Assembly: GCA_963933205.1 (NCBI GenBank) | Contig: CAWVTK010000010.1 | Coordinates: 1-24,032, forward strand | Length of the DNA stretch: 24,032 nucleotides | DNA from: UBA6772 sp963933205 | GTDB taxonomy: Bacteria > Bacteroidota > Bacteroidia > Flavobacteriales > UBA7430 | Direction: 5' to 3' | Shown here: piece after piece, positions 1 to 6,091 of the stretch | Layout: every line of letters begins with the position of its first letter | Numbering within the stretch: the first letter of the stretch is position 1 | Position numbers and translations under genes: made by a program | The notes under the pieces: generated by a model | What the model saw: only the letters and a program-made list of their open reading frames with translations | The model's database searches: none | What the model was told of the DNA's origin: nothing

Positions 1-193
1 ACACTTTAAATACTTTTCTTTGGAGTCTGCTAAATTTTATTTTTTCAGACGAATTTAAATGCAAGGGTTTTAGCGTTATTTCCTCCAGTAGCTCTACCGC
101 TATTTTAGTTCCGTCTACTACAACAGAATCTGCAATTTGAGCCCTTAGCTCAAATACAACAGCAAAAACCAATAGAACGAGTGTTTTATTCAT
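1..193 (-). CDS. DUF4294-like secreted protein, N-terminal part only
   Basis: This is a partial gene. The reverse strand opens with ATG at 193-191 and runs without a stop for 64 codons to the window edge. The translation starts MNKTLVLLVFAVVFELRAQ, which looks like a Sec signal peptide with a cleavage site after residues 17-19. A short acidic stretch follows, and then LQRKVFKV at the cut. The pattern of signal peptide, a DSVVVDG-like segment and a basic xLxRxVxKVYPYA-like block is what I associate with the Bacteroidota DUF4294 family, whose function is unknown. Only the first part of that block is present, so the family call is tentative. It is transcribed away from the membrane-protein gene to its right, and the 85 bases between the two starts must hold both promoters. 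The reading frame and signal peptide are seen directly. The family is inferred. Confidence 0.6.
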   Translation of the reverse strand, partial: MNKTLVLLVFAVVFELRAQIADSVVVDGTKIAVELLEEITLKPLHLNSSEKIKFSRLQRKVFKV

Positions 194-256
194 AAACTAA
201 ATGTAAAAAAAAGGATTGGAATAATCATCAGGCTTTTTTTTAGACCTTAAAAAAGA

Positions 257-264
257 TACATTTG
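257..264 (+). promoter_or_regulatory. Candidate -7 promoter element for the small membrane protein
   Basis: TACATTTG matches the Bacteroidota -7 consensus TAnnTTTG exactly. It lies 14 bases before the ATG at 279 and 23 before the in-frame ATG at 288. No TTG sits at the usual -33 distance, although a run of T (234-241) lies upstream. The short leader is typical for this phylum. This is a match to a pattern, not a mapped start site. Confidence 0.4.
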
Positions 265-278
265 AATATTAATTAAAA

Positions 279-692
279 ATGTATACTATGAAAATCAAAA
301 CTATTTTTTGGATTGTTGTTGTTTTAACAGTACTTCAAGTTCTTCCACTACTACTTAGTTTAATTTCTCCAGAATTTAAATTAATGCTTATGGCCGATGA
401 TTTTGGCGATACTCCTTTAGAAACTTCGGTTAAAATGTTTGAGCAGTTTGCACTAGTCGTAGGCTCTATGGCATTGGGCATGGTGTTTATGCTCATAGGT
501 GCTACCTCATTTACCGATCAAGCTGTTCTCAGAAGAATCAGCTTTTTGTTTGCTGTAATGTGGGGCTTTTTTGCTTTGCCTGATCTTGTAAATGTACTAT
601 TAGCAAAGCCTGTGGCACCTCTTCCAGTTGTTCTTATGGGCCTTGTATCTCTAGGGCTTCTTTTTTACGGTTCAAAAAAAGGAACTGTTTAG
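279..692 (+). CDS. Small four-helix integral membrane protein, unknown function
   Basis: This 137-residue protein is strongly hydrophobic. Likely membrane helices lie at about residues 8-29, 56-77, 86-107 and 114-130, and the tail is short and basic (GSKKGTV). The loop between helices 1 and 2 is acidic (about residues 38-50) and is probably outside the cytoplasm. I see no catalytic motif, and no cysteine or histidine pattern. I do not recognise the family. It resembles the many small DUF-type four-helix proteins of Bacteroidota in shape only. The start could be ATG 279 or, three codons later, ATG 288 (MKIKTIF). The second has a more usual basic N-terminus and leaves a longer leader after the candidate -7 box. 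It is a stand-alone gene, 50 bases ahead of the dehydratase gene on the same strand. Confidence 0.7.
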   Translation: MYTMKIKTIFWIVVVLTVLQVLPLLLSLISPEFKLMLMADDFGDTPLETSVKMFEQFALVVGSMALGMVFMLIGATSFTDQAVLRRISFLFAVMWGFFALPDLVNVLLAKPVAPLPVVLMGLVSLGLLFYGSKKGTV

Positions 693-742
693 TCGAGTAA
701 TACAGAACATAGGGCCCTTTTTAACGCGTATTAAAACAAAAA

Positions 743-1633
743 ATGAACAAAACAATCTACCTAGAAACACCTATTTTAAAATCGACTACTGCACAGAAAA
801 ACCAGTCGAATACTATTTTTTATAAAATGGAATCTGCCCAGCCTTCGGGCTCTTTTAAAATTAGAGGTATGGAAGCTTTGTGTCGTTTTCATATTAATAA
901 AGGAAAAAGAAATTTTATAGCTTCTTCCGGTGGAAATGCCGGATACTCTTTGGCTTATGTTGGAAAGCAATTGGGCGTAAAAGTAAAGGTAATTCTACCC
1001 AAGACTACTTCTGCTCTTATGGTTAATAAAATAACCAGCTTAGGAGCAAGTGTAGAGGTTATAGGCGCCGTTTGGGACGAGGCAGACCAGTACGCCAGAA
1101 AAATAGCTGAGCAGGGCGATGCAGTCTATGTTTCTCCCTTTGACGATCCTCTTTTGTGGAAAGGCCACTCCACCATTATTGATGAGTGTGCAGCACAAAT
1201 ACAACAGCCCGATAAAATTATTGTTTCTGTTGGAGGTGGAGGATTGCTTTGCGGTATTTTTGAAGGAATGAAAAGAAATGGCTGGACAACTGCACAGGTT
1301 ATTACAACCGAAACCTTTGGTGCCGCATCTTTTTACAAAAGCTACCAGGCTAACGAACTCGTGGAGCTAAATGAAATAAGTACTGTTGCTACGAGCTTAG
1401 GTGCTAAAAAAGTAGCTAAAAAAGCTTTAGAGTTAGCCCAAAACTTTAATGTAAAACCATTTCTGATGTCCGATCAAGACGCTGTAAATGCTACACGTAA
1501 TTTTTTAAATGAATACCAGGTAACTGTAGAAGCTGCCTGTGGTGCTGCACTTTCAGTTCCTTATTTTCATGCCAATTTACTGGGAGAAAATCAGACTGTT
1601 TTAGTCATTGTATGTGGTGGGGTAAATCCATAA
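743..1633 (+). CDS. PLP-dependent serine/threonine dehydratase family protein
   Basis: This is a 296-residue fold-type II PLP enzyme. It probably deaminates L-serine or L-threonine to the 2-oxo acid and ammonia in the cytoplasm. The Schiff-base lysine is K39 in SGSFKIRG, the substrate-binding loop is SSGGNAG at 61-67, and the glycine-rich phosphate loop is GGGGLLCG at 164-171. TETFGAASF (189-197) and the closing CGG at 291-293 resemble the short animal-type serine dehydratases, in which a cysteine near that site contacts the PLP ring nitrogen. There is no C-terminal ACT regulatory domain, so it is not a biosynthetic, isoleucine-inhibited IlvA. Its length fits a catalytic domain alone. It follows the small membrane protein by 50 bases with no visible terminator between them. 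Fold and catalytic residues are clear. The preferred substrate cannot be decided from sequence, and related cysteine-synthase-like or racemase activities remain possible. Confidence 0.78.
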   Translation: MNKTIYLETPILKSTTAQKNQSNTIFYKMESAQPSGSFKIRGMEALCRFHINKGKRNFIASSGGNAGYSLAYVGKQLGVKVKVILPKTTSALMVNKITSLGASVEVIGAVWDEADQYARKIAEQGDAVYVSPFDDPLLWKGHSTIIDECAAQIQQPDKIIVSVGGGGLLCGIFEGMKRNGWTTAQVITTETFGAASFYKSYQANELVELNEISTVATSLGAKKVAKKALELAQNFNVKPFLMSDQDAVNATRNFLNEYQVTVEAACGAALSVPYFHANLLGENQTVLVIVCGGVNP

Positions 1634-1644
1634 GTATTAAAAAA

Positions 1645-1735
1645 ACAAGGATGTATTCGAACCGTGTAAGTAGCTTAAAATCGCTTAATCCTTGTCACTA
1701 TTTGTCAATGTGTTGCTGTAGTTTTCAACACGTGT
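1645..1735. promoter_or_regulatory. Inverted repeats upstream of umuDC, possible operator region
   Basis: The 141-base gap before umuD holds an 8-base inverted repeat, ACAAGGAT (1645-1652) with ATCCTTGT (1688-1695). It also holds a perfect 8-base palindrome ACACGTGT (1728-1735), and the string CGTGTAA occurs twice, at 1664 and 1731. umuDC is damage-inducible in the organisms where it has been studied, so an operator is expected about here, but no established SOS box of this phylum can be matched. There is no exact TAnnTTTG element; the closest is TTCATTTG at 1744-1751. Repeats are seen directly. Any regulatory role is inference. Confidence 0.3.
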
Positions 1736-1774
1736 AAAATCAATTCATTTGATTTGTAAATTGCCATCCCCCTT

Positions 1775-2224
1775 ATGAAGAAAAGAGCGTTAAATAAAGA
1801 AGAAAGAATTTCATTTTTGGATGTAGATTCAGAGGTGCTAAAAACCATTCCTTTGTACGAACAAACAGTACAAGCAGGTTTCCCCTCGCCATCAGACGAT
1901 TTTTTAGATTTAGATATAAATCTACAAGATTTCCTTATCAAACACCCATCGGCTACCTTTTGTGTTCGGGTAAATGGCTCTTCTATGGAAAAAGCCAACA
2001 TCTACAGCGGCGATGTTATGATTGTAGACAAGTCGCTTGCTCCAAAAAACAACTCCATTGTACTGGCCGTAATCGACAGTGAGTTTACCGTAAAACGCAT
2101 CAAAAAAAATGGAACTAAATTGTATTTAAATCCAGAAAACGACGCCTTTAATCCCATAGAAATTACCGAGGATATGAATTTTAATGTTTGGGGAGTAGTA
2201 ACACACATTATTCACGAAGTATGA
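1775..2224 (+). CDS. umuD: UmuD-like S24 self-cleaving peptidase, DNA polymerase V accessory subunit
   Basis: This 149-residue protein belongs to the LexA/UmuD S24 family. In characterised members, RecA filaments on damaged DNA trigger self-cleavage, and the shortened dimer activates UmuC for translesion synthesis. The expected cleavage bond is A34-G35 in QAGFPSP. The catalytic serine is S70 in NGSSM and the catalytic lysine is K107 in FTVKR. They are 37 residues apart, the same separation as S60 and K97 in E. coli UmuD. There is no DNA-binding helix-turn-helix at the N-terminus, which excludes LexA itself. The N-terminal arm before the cleavage site is about ten residues longer than in E. 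coli. The gene ends in an ATGA overlap with umuC, so the two are probably translationally coupled. ATG 1775 is the first in-frame ATG and gives the expected family length. Confidence 0.92.
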   Translation: MKKRALNKEERISFLDVDSEVLKTIPLYEQTVQAGFPSPSDDFLDLDINLQDFLIKHPSATFCVRVNGSSMEKANIYSGDVMIVDKSLAPKNNSIVLAVIDSEFTVKRIKKNGTKLYLNPENDAFNPIEITEDMNFNVWGVVTHIIHEV

Positions 2225-3474
2225 TTGCCTTAGCCGATTGCAATAATTTTTATGCTTCTTGCGAGCGTGTATTTCGCCCCGAATTAGACAATAAGCCTGT
2301 GGTGGTGTTGTCTAACAACGATGGTTGTATTATAGCACGTTCTAACGAGTCTAAGGCACTTGGGTTTAAAATGGGTGAACCTGCCTTTAAAATAAAACAA
2401 AAAATTGCAGCACACAAGGTGAGTGTTTTTTCTACCAATTTTACACTTTACGGCGACATGTCTAAACGTGTAATGAATATACTAAGAGCAGAGTCTAATA
2501 CCATTGAAATATACTCCATAGACGAAGCTTTTATGGATTTTACAGCCATTGGAGGCTACCAGGAAAAAGCAGTATTACTAAGAGCTAAAGTAAAACAATG
2601 GACTGGAATACCTATTTCTATTGGCATAGCTAAAACCAAAGTTTTGGCAAAAATAGCAAACCATATAGCCAAAAAGCATCGTGTAAATGGAGTGTTTGTT
2701 CTGGAGGGAGAGGATTTGCTGCGTAGGGCTTTAAATTATTTCCCTGTGGAAGATGTATGGGGTGTAGGTAGTAAAACGGCTAAGTTTTTACAACAAAGAG
2801 GTATTAAAACAGCTTTACAACTTTCTCAATGCGACGAGTCTTGGGTAAGGCGAAACTTGTCTATTTCGGGTTTAAAACTCGTAAAGGAATTAAAAGGTAT
2901 TCCGTGTTTTCCCTTAGAAGATACTCCAAGTCCTAGAAAAAACATATGTACTTCCCGTTCTTTCGGAACTGAGGTCCATTCGCTCAGCGAGTTGAAAGAA
3001 TCGGTTGCTAGTTTTGCCTCCATGTGCGCATCTAAGTTAAGAAGGCAAAAAAGCATAGCTAAAAAAGTATCGGTATTTATTATTACCAATCCCTTTAAGG
3101 TAGATCGAAAACAATACAACGGTTACCAAATCTTAGAGTTTGCTACAGCAACAAACGATACGCTCGAAATTGTTAAAATGGCTATGCAAGGTTTAGAACA
3201 CATTTACCGAGAAGATTGCATCTATAAAAAAGCAGGAGTTATTGTTCACGAAACCTCACCCGAAACACAGCTGCAACTAAGTATGTTTGATCGGGTAGAT
3301 AGAGGCAAACGCAAAAAGTTAATGCATGCTTACGACAGTATTAACCACCGTATGGGAAGAGATACTGTTCGTTTAACCGTACAGGGGCAAGATCGAAAGT
3401 GGAAAATGAAACAAGAGCAGTTGTCGCCTTGTTACACCACTAGAATGACCGAAATATTGGAGGTTTCAGTATAA
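2221..3474 (+). CDS. umuC: UmuC, catalytic subunit of error-prone DNA polymerase V (Y family)
   Basis: This 417-residue Y-family polymerase is close to the 422 residues of E. coli UmuC. It carries out mutagenic synthesis across DNA lesions together with UmuD. The N-terminal block ALADCNNFYASCERVFRP supplies metal-binding D6, and SIDEAF supplies D101 and E102, at the same numbers as in E. coli. A helix-hairpin-helix lies around VWGVGSK (179-185). The little-finger domain follows, and QLSMF at 352-356 resembles the pentapeptide that binds the sliding clamp. A DUF4113-like C-terminal tail completes the family layout. ATG 2221 is chosen over the in-frame TTG at 2188 because it starts exactly at the conserved N-terminus and overlaps the umuD stop as ATGA. 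The gene ends six bases before the convergent gene on the other strand, with no visible terminator between them. Confidence 0.95.
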   Translation: MIALADCNNFYASCERVFRPELDNKPVVVLSNNDGCIIARSNESKALGFKMGEPAFKIKQKIAAHKVSVFSTNFTLYGDMSKRVMNILRAESNTIEIYSIDEAFMDFTAIGGYQEKAVLLRAKVKQWTGIPISIGIAKTKVLAKIANHIAKKHRVNGVFVLEGEDLLRRALNYFPVEDVWGVGSKTAKFLQQRGIKTALQLSQCDESWVRRNLSISGLKLVKELKGIPCFPLEDTPSPRKNICTSRSFGTEVHSLSELKESVASFASMCASKLRRQKSIAKKVSVFIITNPFKVDRKQYNGYQILEFATATNDTLEIVKMAMQGLEHIYREDCIYKKAGVIVHETSPETQLQLSMFDRVDRGKRKKLMHAYDSINHRMGRDTVRLTVQGQDRKWKMKQEQLSPCYTTRMTEILEVSV

Positions 3475-3480
3475 GTAAAT

Positions 3481-3897
3481 TTAAGGGTTTTCGACCTCAT
3501 ACATTTCAAAATCTAAGTGCAGCGCACTTTTTATTTCGAAAACTTTTCCGAGTAATTTACATATTATTTTAGCAGATTTTTCGGAGTTGTTGCCCAAGGG
3601 TAAAAAATAAGAGGCCATTTCCTGGTTGGAGTCTAAACCAAGAGTTGCATCGAATTTAAAATGAGAATGCGTAAACCGGTAATACAATTCTTTTTCCTGA
3701 GAAATGTCAAAGCAAACCGAAAGAACAATTCCGAATTCACCTGTTTCAGATTTGGTTTCCTCCGTCATGTTTTGGTTTATAATTTGTAGAATCTCCTCTT
3801 CTTTGTAAAGAATAGAAATTACAAAAGCTTCATTGTCTTTTCTATATCCAGCCAGAGCTATGTCTAGGGTTTCTATCAATTGATTGGGTGCGTCCAT
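3481..3897 (-). CDS. Unrecognised 138-residue protein coupled to meaB
   Basis: I do not recognise this protein. It is 138 residues, acidic and soluble in appearance, with no signal peptide, membrane segment or repeated cysteines. It begins with a helical stretch (MDAPNQLIETLDIALAGYRK). The middle alternates hydrophobic and charged residues in a way that suggests a beta-sheet domain (for example FGIVLSVCFDIS and FKFDATLGL), and it closes with a helix and an acidic tail. Its ATG overlaps the meaB stop by one base (TAATG), so translation is very likely coupled and the protein probably belongs to the ddl-meaB transcript. The consistent coding pattern and tight coupling make it a real gene. An interaction with MeaB is possible but rests on position alone. 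Confidence 0.75.
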   Translation of the reverse strand: MDAPNQLIETLDIALAGYRKDNEAFVISILYKEEEILQIINQNMTEETKSETGEFGIVLSVCFDISQEKELYYRFTHSHFKFDATLGLDSNQEMASYFLPLGNNSEKSAKIICKLLGKVFEIKSALHLDFEMYEVENP

Positions 3898-4904
3898 TAT
3901 TTTTTAAATAATTCTATGAGTTGGTTAGCGCCTATAAAAGGACTTAAATTTCCTGCAACAACTTCTTTTTCTAATTTTGGCAACAAGGCTTTTACTTCAG
4001 GTTTTTGATAAAAATAAGTACCTAGTTGTTCTTGTATGCTCTCGTGCAGCCAAAATTGGGCTTGTTTTTTTCTGTTTTCCTCAAAAGTATTGTTAATGGT
4101 ACAATGGTTTACAAAAGAGTTAATGGTATTCCAAATTTCTTCGATACCATTGTTTTCTTGTGCAGAGCAGGTAAGAACCTTGGGAATCCAAAGGTTTGTT
4201 TTAGCCGGAAATAAATGAATGGCATGTTTATAATCGCCAAGAGCAGCGGTGCTTTTGAATAGATTGTCGCCGTCGGCTTTGGTAATGCTTAAGGCATCTG
4301 CCATTTCCATAATCCCTCTTTTTATACCTTGCAACTCATCTCCAGCACCTGCAAGCATCAATAATAAAAAGAAATCTACCATAGAATGAACTGCTGTTTC
4401 CGATTGTCCGACCCCAACAGTTTCTACAATAATCACCTCATATCCGGCAGCCTCGCAGAGTAAAATACTCTCTCTGGTTTTTCTGGCCACGCCCCCTAAA
4501 GATCCGGCATTTGGAGATGGACGAATAAAAGCCAAAGGATCTTTGCTGAGCTCTTCCATCCGGGTTTTATCGCCCAAAATACTTCCTTTGCCTTGCTCGC
4601 TACTCGGATCTACGGCGAGTACAGCTACTTTTTTTCCGTAAGAGGTAAGTAGCTTTCCAAAGCGTTCTATAAAAGTGCTTTTACCTACGCCAGGAACTCC
4701 TGTAATACCTATTCTTACAGATTTACCTGTAAAAGACATACACTTTTCGAGTATGGCTTGCGCTTGTTTTTGATGTGCTGTTCTGGTGCTTTCTACTAAG
4801 GTAATTGCGCGCCCTAATATGCTCACATTTCCTGAAGTTAAGCCAGCTATATATGCTTCTATACTCAGTTCTCTTTTACTAAAAGAATGCTTTGGTTTAA
4901 TCAT
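3897..4904 (-). CDS. meaB: MeaB/ArgK-type GTPase, methylmalonyl-CoA mutase chaperone
   Basis: This 335-residue G3E-family GTPase is full length for the family. Characterised MeaB proteins load cobalamin into B12-dependent acyl-CoA mutases and protect them from inactivation. Visible motifs are the P-loop GVPGVGKST (69-77), DPSS (99-102), GDKTRM (111-116), ETVGVGQSE (161-169, the switch region) and TKADGDN (208-214, the guanine-specificity motif). The last normally reads NKAD; here the first position is threonine, a substitution tolerated in many GTPases. An N-terminal helical arm and a C-terminal dimerisation arm flank the G domain. Its start overlaps the end of ddl by eight bases, and its stop overlaps the next gene by one. 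No mutase gene lies in the window, so the client enzyme must be encoded elsewhere. Family membership is firm, and the client is inferred. Confidence 0.92.
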   Translation of the reverse strand: MIKPKHSFSKRELSIEAYIAGLTSGNVSILGRAITLVESTRTAHQKQAQAILEKCMSFTGKSVRIGITGVPGVGKSTFIERFGKLLTSYGKKVAVLAVDPSSEQGKGSILGDKTRMEELSKDPLAFIRPSPNAGSLGGVARKTRESILLCEAAGYEVIIVETVGVGQSETAVHSMVDFFLLLMLAGAGDELQGIKRGIMEMADALSITKADGDNLFKSTAALGDYKHAIHLFPAKTNLWIPKVLTCSAQENNGIEEIWNTINSFVNHCTINNTFEENRKKQAQFWLHESIQEQLGTYFYQKPEVKALLPKLEKEVVAGNLSPFIGANQLIELFKK

Positions 4905-5874
4905 TAGTAAACATATTACTTAGCGATAAATTAAAGAGTTCTTTTAAGCTCATGCCAAAATGTTGAGCCTGTTGCGGAATAATACTTTGTTCCGAAAGAC
5001 CAGGAATGGTATTGATTTCAATTAAATAGGCTTTTTGGTTTTCTAGTATATAATCCATACGAACCATGCCTTTTAGGTTTAATGTTTTGTAAATACGTTT
5101 GCTAATAGATTGCACTTCGTTTTTTTCGGTATCCGAAATGCGTGCAGGAGTAATTTCTTGAGCTTTTCCCTGGTACTTAGCCTCGTAGTCGAAAAAATCA
5201 TTTTCGGTGCTTATCTCTGTAATAGGAAAAGTAATAAGGGCACCATTTTTTTCAATAAGTCCACAGGTAACTTCTGTTCCGTTTACAAAGGATTCTAAAA
5301 TAATTTGGTGGTCGTGGAGAAAGGCTTTTTTTAAGGCTTGTTTAAATTCGCTGGTTTTATACACTTTAGAAATTCCAAAACTAGAACCAGCTCTATTTGG
5401 TTTTACAAAACAAGGCAAACCTAACTCAGCTTCAATATGCGCTGTATTATAAGTTTCGTTTTTGTTTAAAAGTATGGCTTTGGGAGAGGCTATGTTAAAT
5501 TGTTTTAACAAGGCATTGCACATTGCTTTGTTAAAGGTAATAGAAGCTTCGAAACAGCCAGAGCAATTGTAAGGAATGTTTACTAAGTCGAAATAACCTT
5601 GCAATAAGCCATCTTCTCCAGGACTGCCATGTATGGCCATAAAAACACCATCGAAATTAACTTTTTTGCCATTAAGTATAAAAGAAAAATCATTTTTGTT
5701 TAAAGGTATTTGCTCAGTACCTATAAGTACAAACCAGTTTTCTCCTTCTATATGAACTATAAAAGGTTGGTACAAATCGCTGTCTATGTTTTTGTAAACA
5801 ACTGCTGCACTTTTTACCGAAACGGCAATTTCTGAGGAGTTTCCACCTCTTAGAATGGCTATGTTTTTTTTCAT
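4897..5874 (-). CDS. ddl: D-alanine--D-alanine ligase
   Basis: This 325-residue ATP-grasp enzyme joins two D-alanines with ATP in the cytoplasm to make the dipeptide end of the peptidoglycan precursor. Substrate-site E15 lies in LRGGNSSE, and the HGSPGEDG block is at 82-89. The flexible serine loop is FVKPNRAGSSFGISK (156-170), with tyrosines in FDYEAKY (228-234). Metal ligands are D274 (RMDY), E286 and N288 (EINTIPGL). The tyrosine in the FDYEAKY segment and the serine in the GSS loop are features of ligases making D-Ala-D-Ala, not D-Ala-D-lactate. It leads a three-gene set with meaB and the 138-residue gene, all overlapping. The 217 bases upstream hold its presumed promoter, but no exact TAnnTTTG is visible (nearest TAACTTTC on the minus strand at 5905-5898). 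Confidence 0.95.
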   Translation of the reverse strand: MKKNIAILRGGNSSEIAVSVKSAAVVYKNIDSDLYQPFIVHIEGENWFVLIGTEQIPLNKNDFSFILNGKKVNFDGVFMAIHGSPGEDGLLQGYFDLVNIPYNCSGCFEASITFNKAMCNALLKQFNIASPKAILLNKNETYNTAHIEAELGLPCFVKPNRAGSSFGISKVYKTSEFKQALKKAFLHDHQIILESFVNGTEVTCGLIEKNGALITFPITEISTENDFFDYEAKYQGKAQEITPARISDTEKNEVQSISKRIYKTLNLKGMVRMDYILENQKAYLIEINTIPGLSEQSIIPQQAQHFGMSLKELFNLSLSNMFTND

Positions 5875-5935
5875 ATAAAACGCTAATAAAATCGATTGAA
5901 AGTTAAAAAATAATCGACTAGTTTAACTGTTTACC

Positions 5936-5951
5936 CTAAAAGATCTTTTAG
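5936..5951. repeat. Perfect 16-base palindrome in the ddl-lptD gap
   Basis: CTAAAAGATCTTTTAG is a perfect palindrome with no central loop, about 60 bases upstream of the ddl start. A second, spaced inverted repeat, AGTTAAA (5901-5907) with TTTAACT (5922-5928), lies between it and ddl. The lack of a loop argues against a terminator hairpin for lptD and is more like a dimeric protein-binding site, but chance is possible in AT-rich DNA. The rest of the gap (5875-6091) shows no open reading frame worth calling on either strand. Confidence 0.35.
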
Positions 5952-6091
5952 TCTATTCTCTGTGTGCAAAAGAAAAACCTATTCCTCAAGAATTCATTTT
6001 GGGTAAGAGCGGTGGGTAATTGCATTTTAAAATAGTTGTTGTGCTTGGAGGCGTATGAATTGAGTTTTTATTTCCAGAAAAAAAAGCTCTA

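Noticed and set aside
708..722. AGGGCCCT followed by five T after the small membrane protein gene, resembling a terminator
   Set aside because: The palindrome has no loop and cannot form a hairpin of useful size; the T run alone is not enough.
1651..1740. Short 29-codon frame with three consecutive cysteines in the gap before umuD
   Set aside because: It is very short, has no start context and overlaps the presumed regulatory region of umuDC. Its composition looks like chance.
2188..2220. Upstream TTG start giving UmuC an 11-residue extension
   Set aside because: The extension lies inside umuD, is not conserved in the family, and ATG 2221 begins exactly at the conserved N-terminus with an ATGA overlap.
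1775..3474. umuDC as cargo of a plasmid, phage or integrated element
   Set aside because: No integrase, transposase, repeats or att-like ends flank it. Composition and neighbours look like core genome.
6061..6091. T-rich run on the minus strand after the lptD stop as a terminator
   Set aside because: There is a run of nine T, but no stable stem precedes it.
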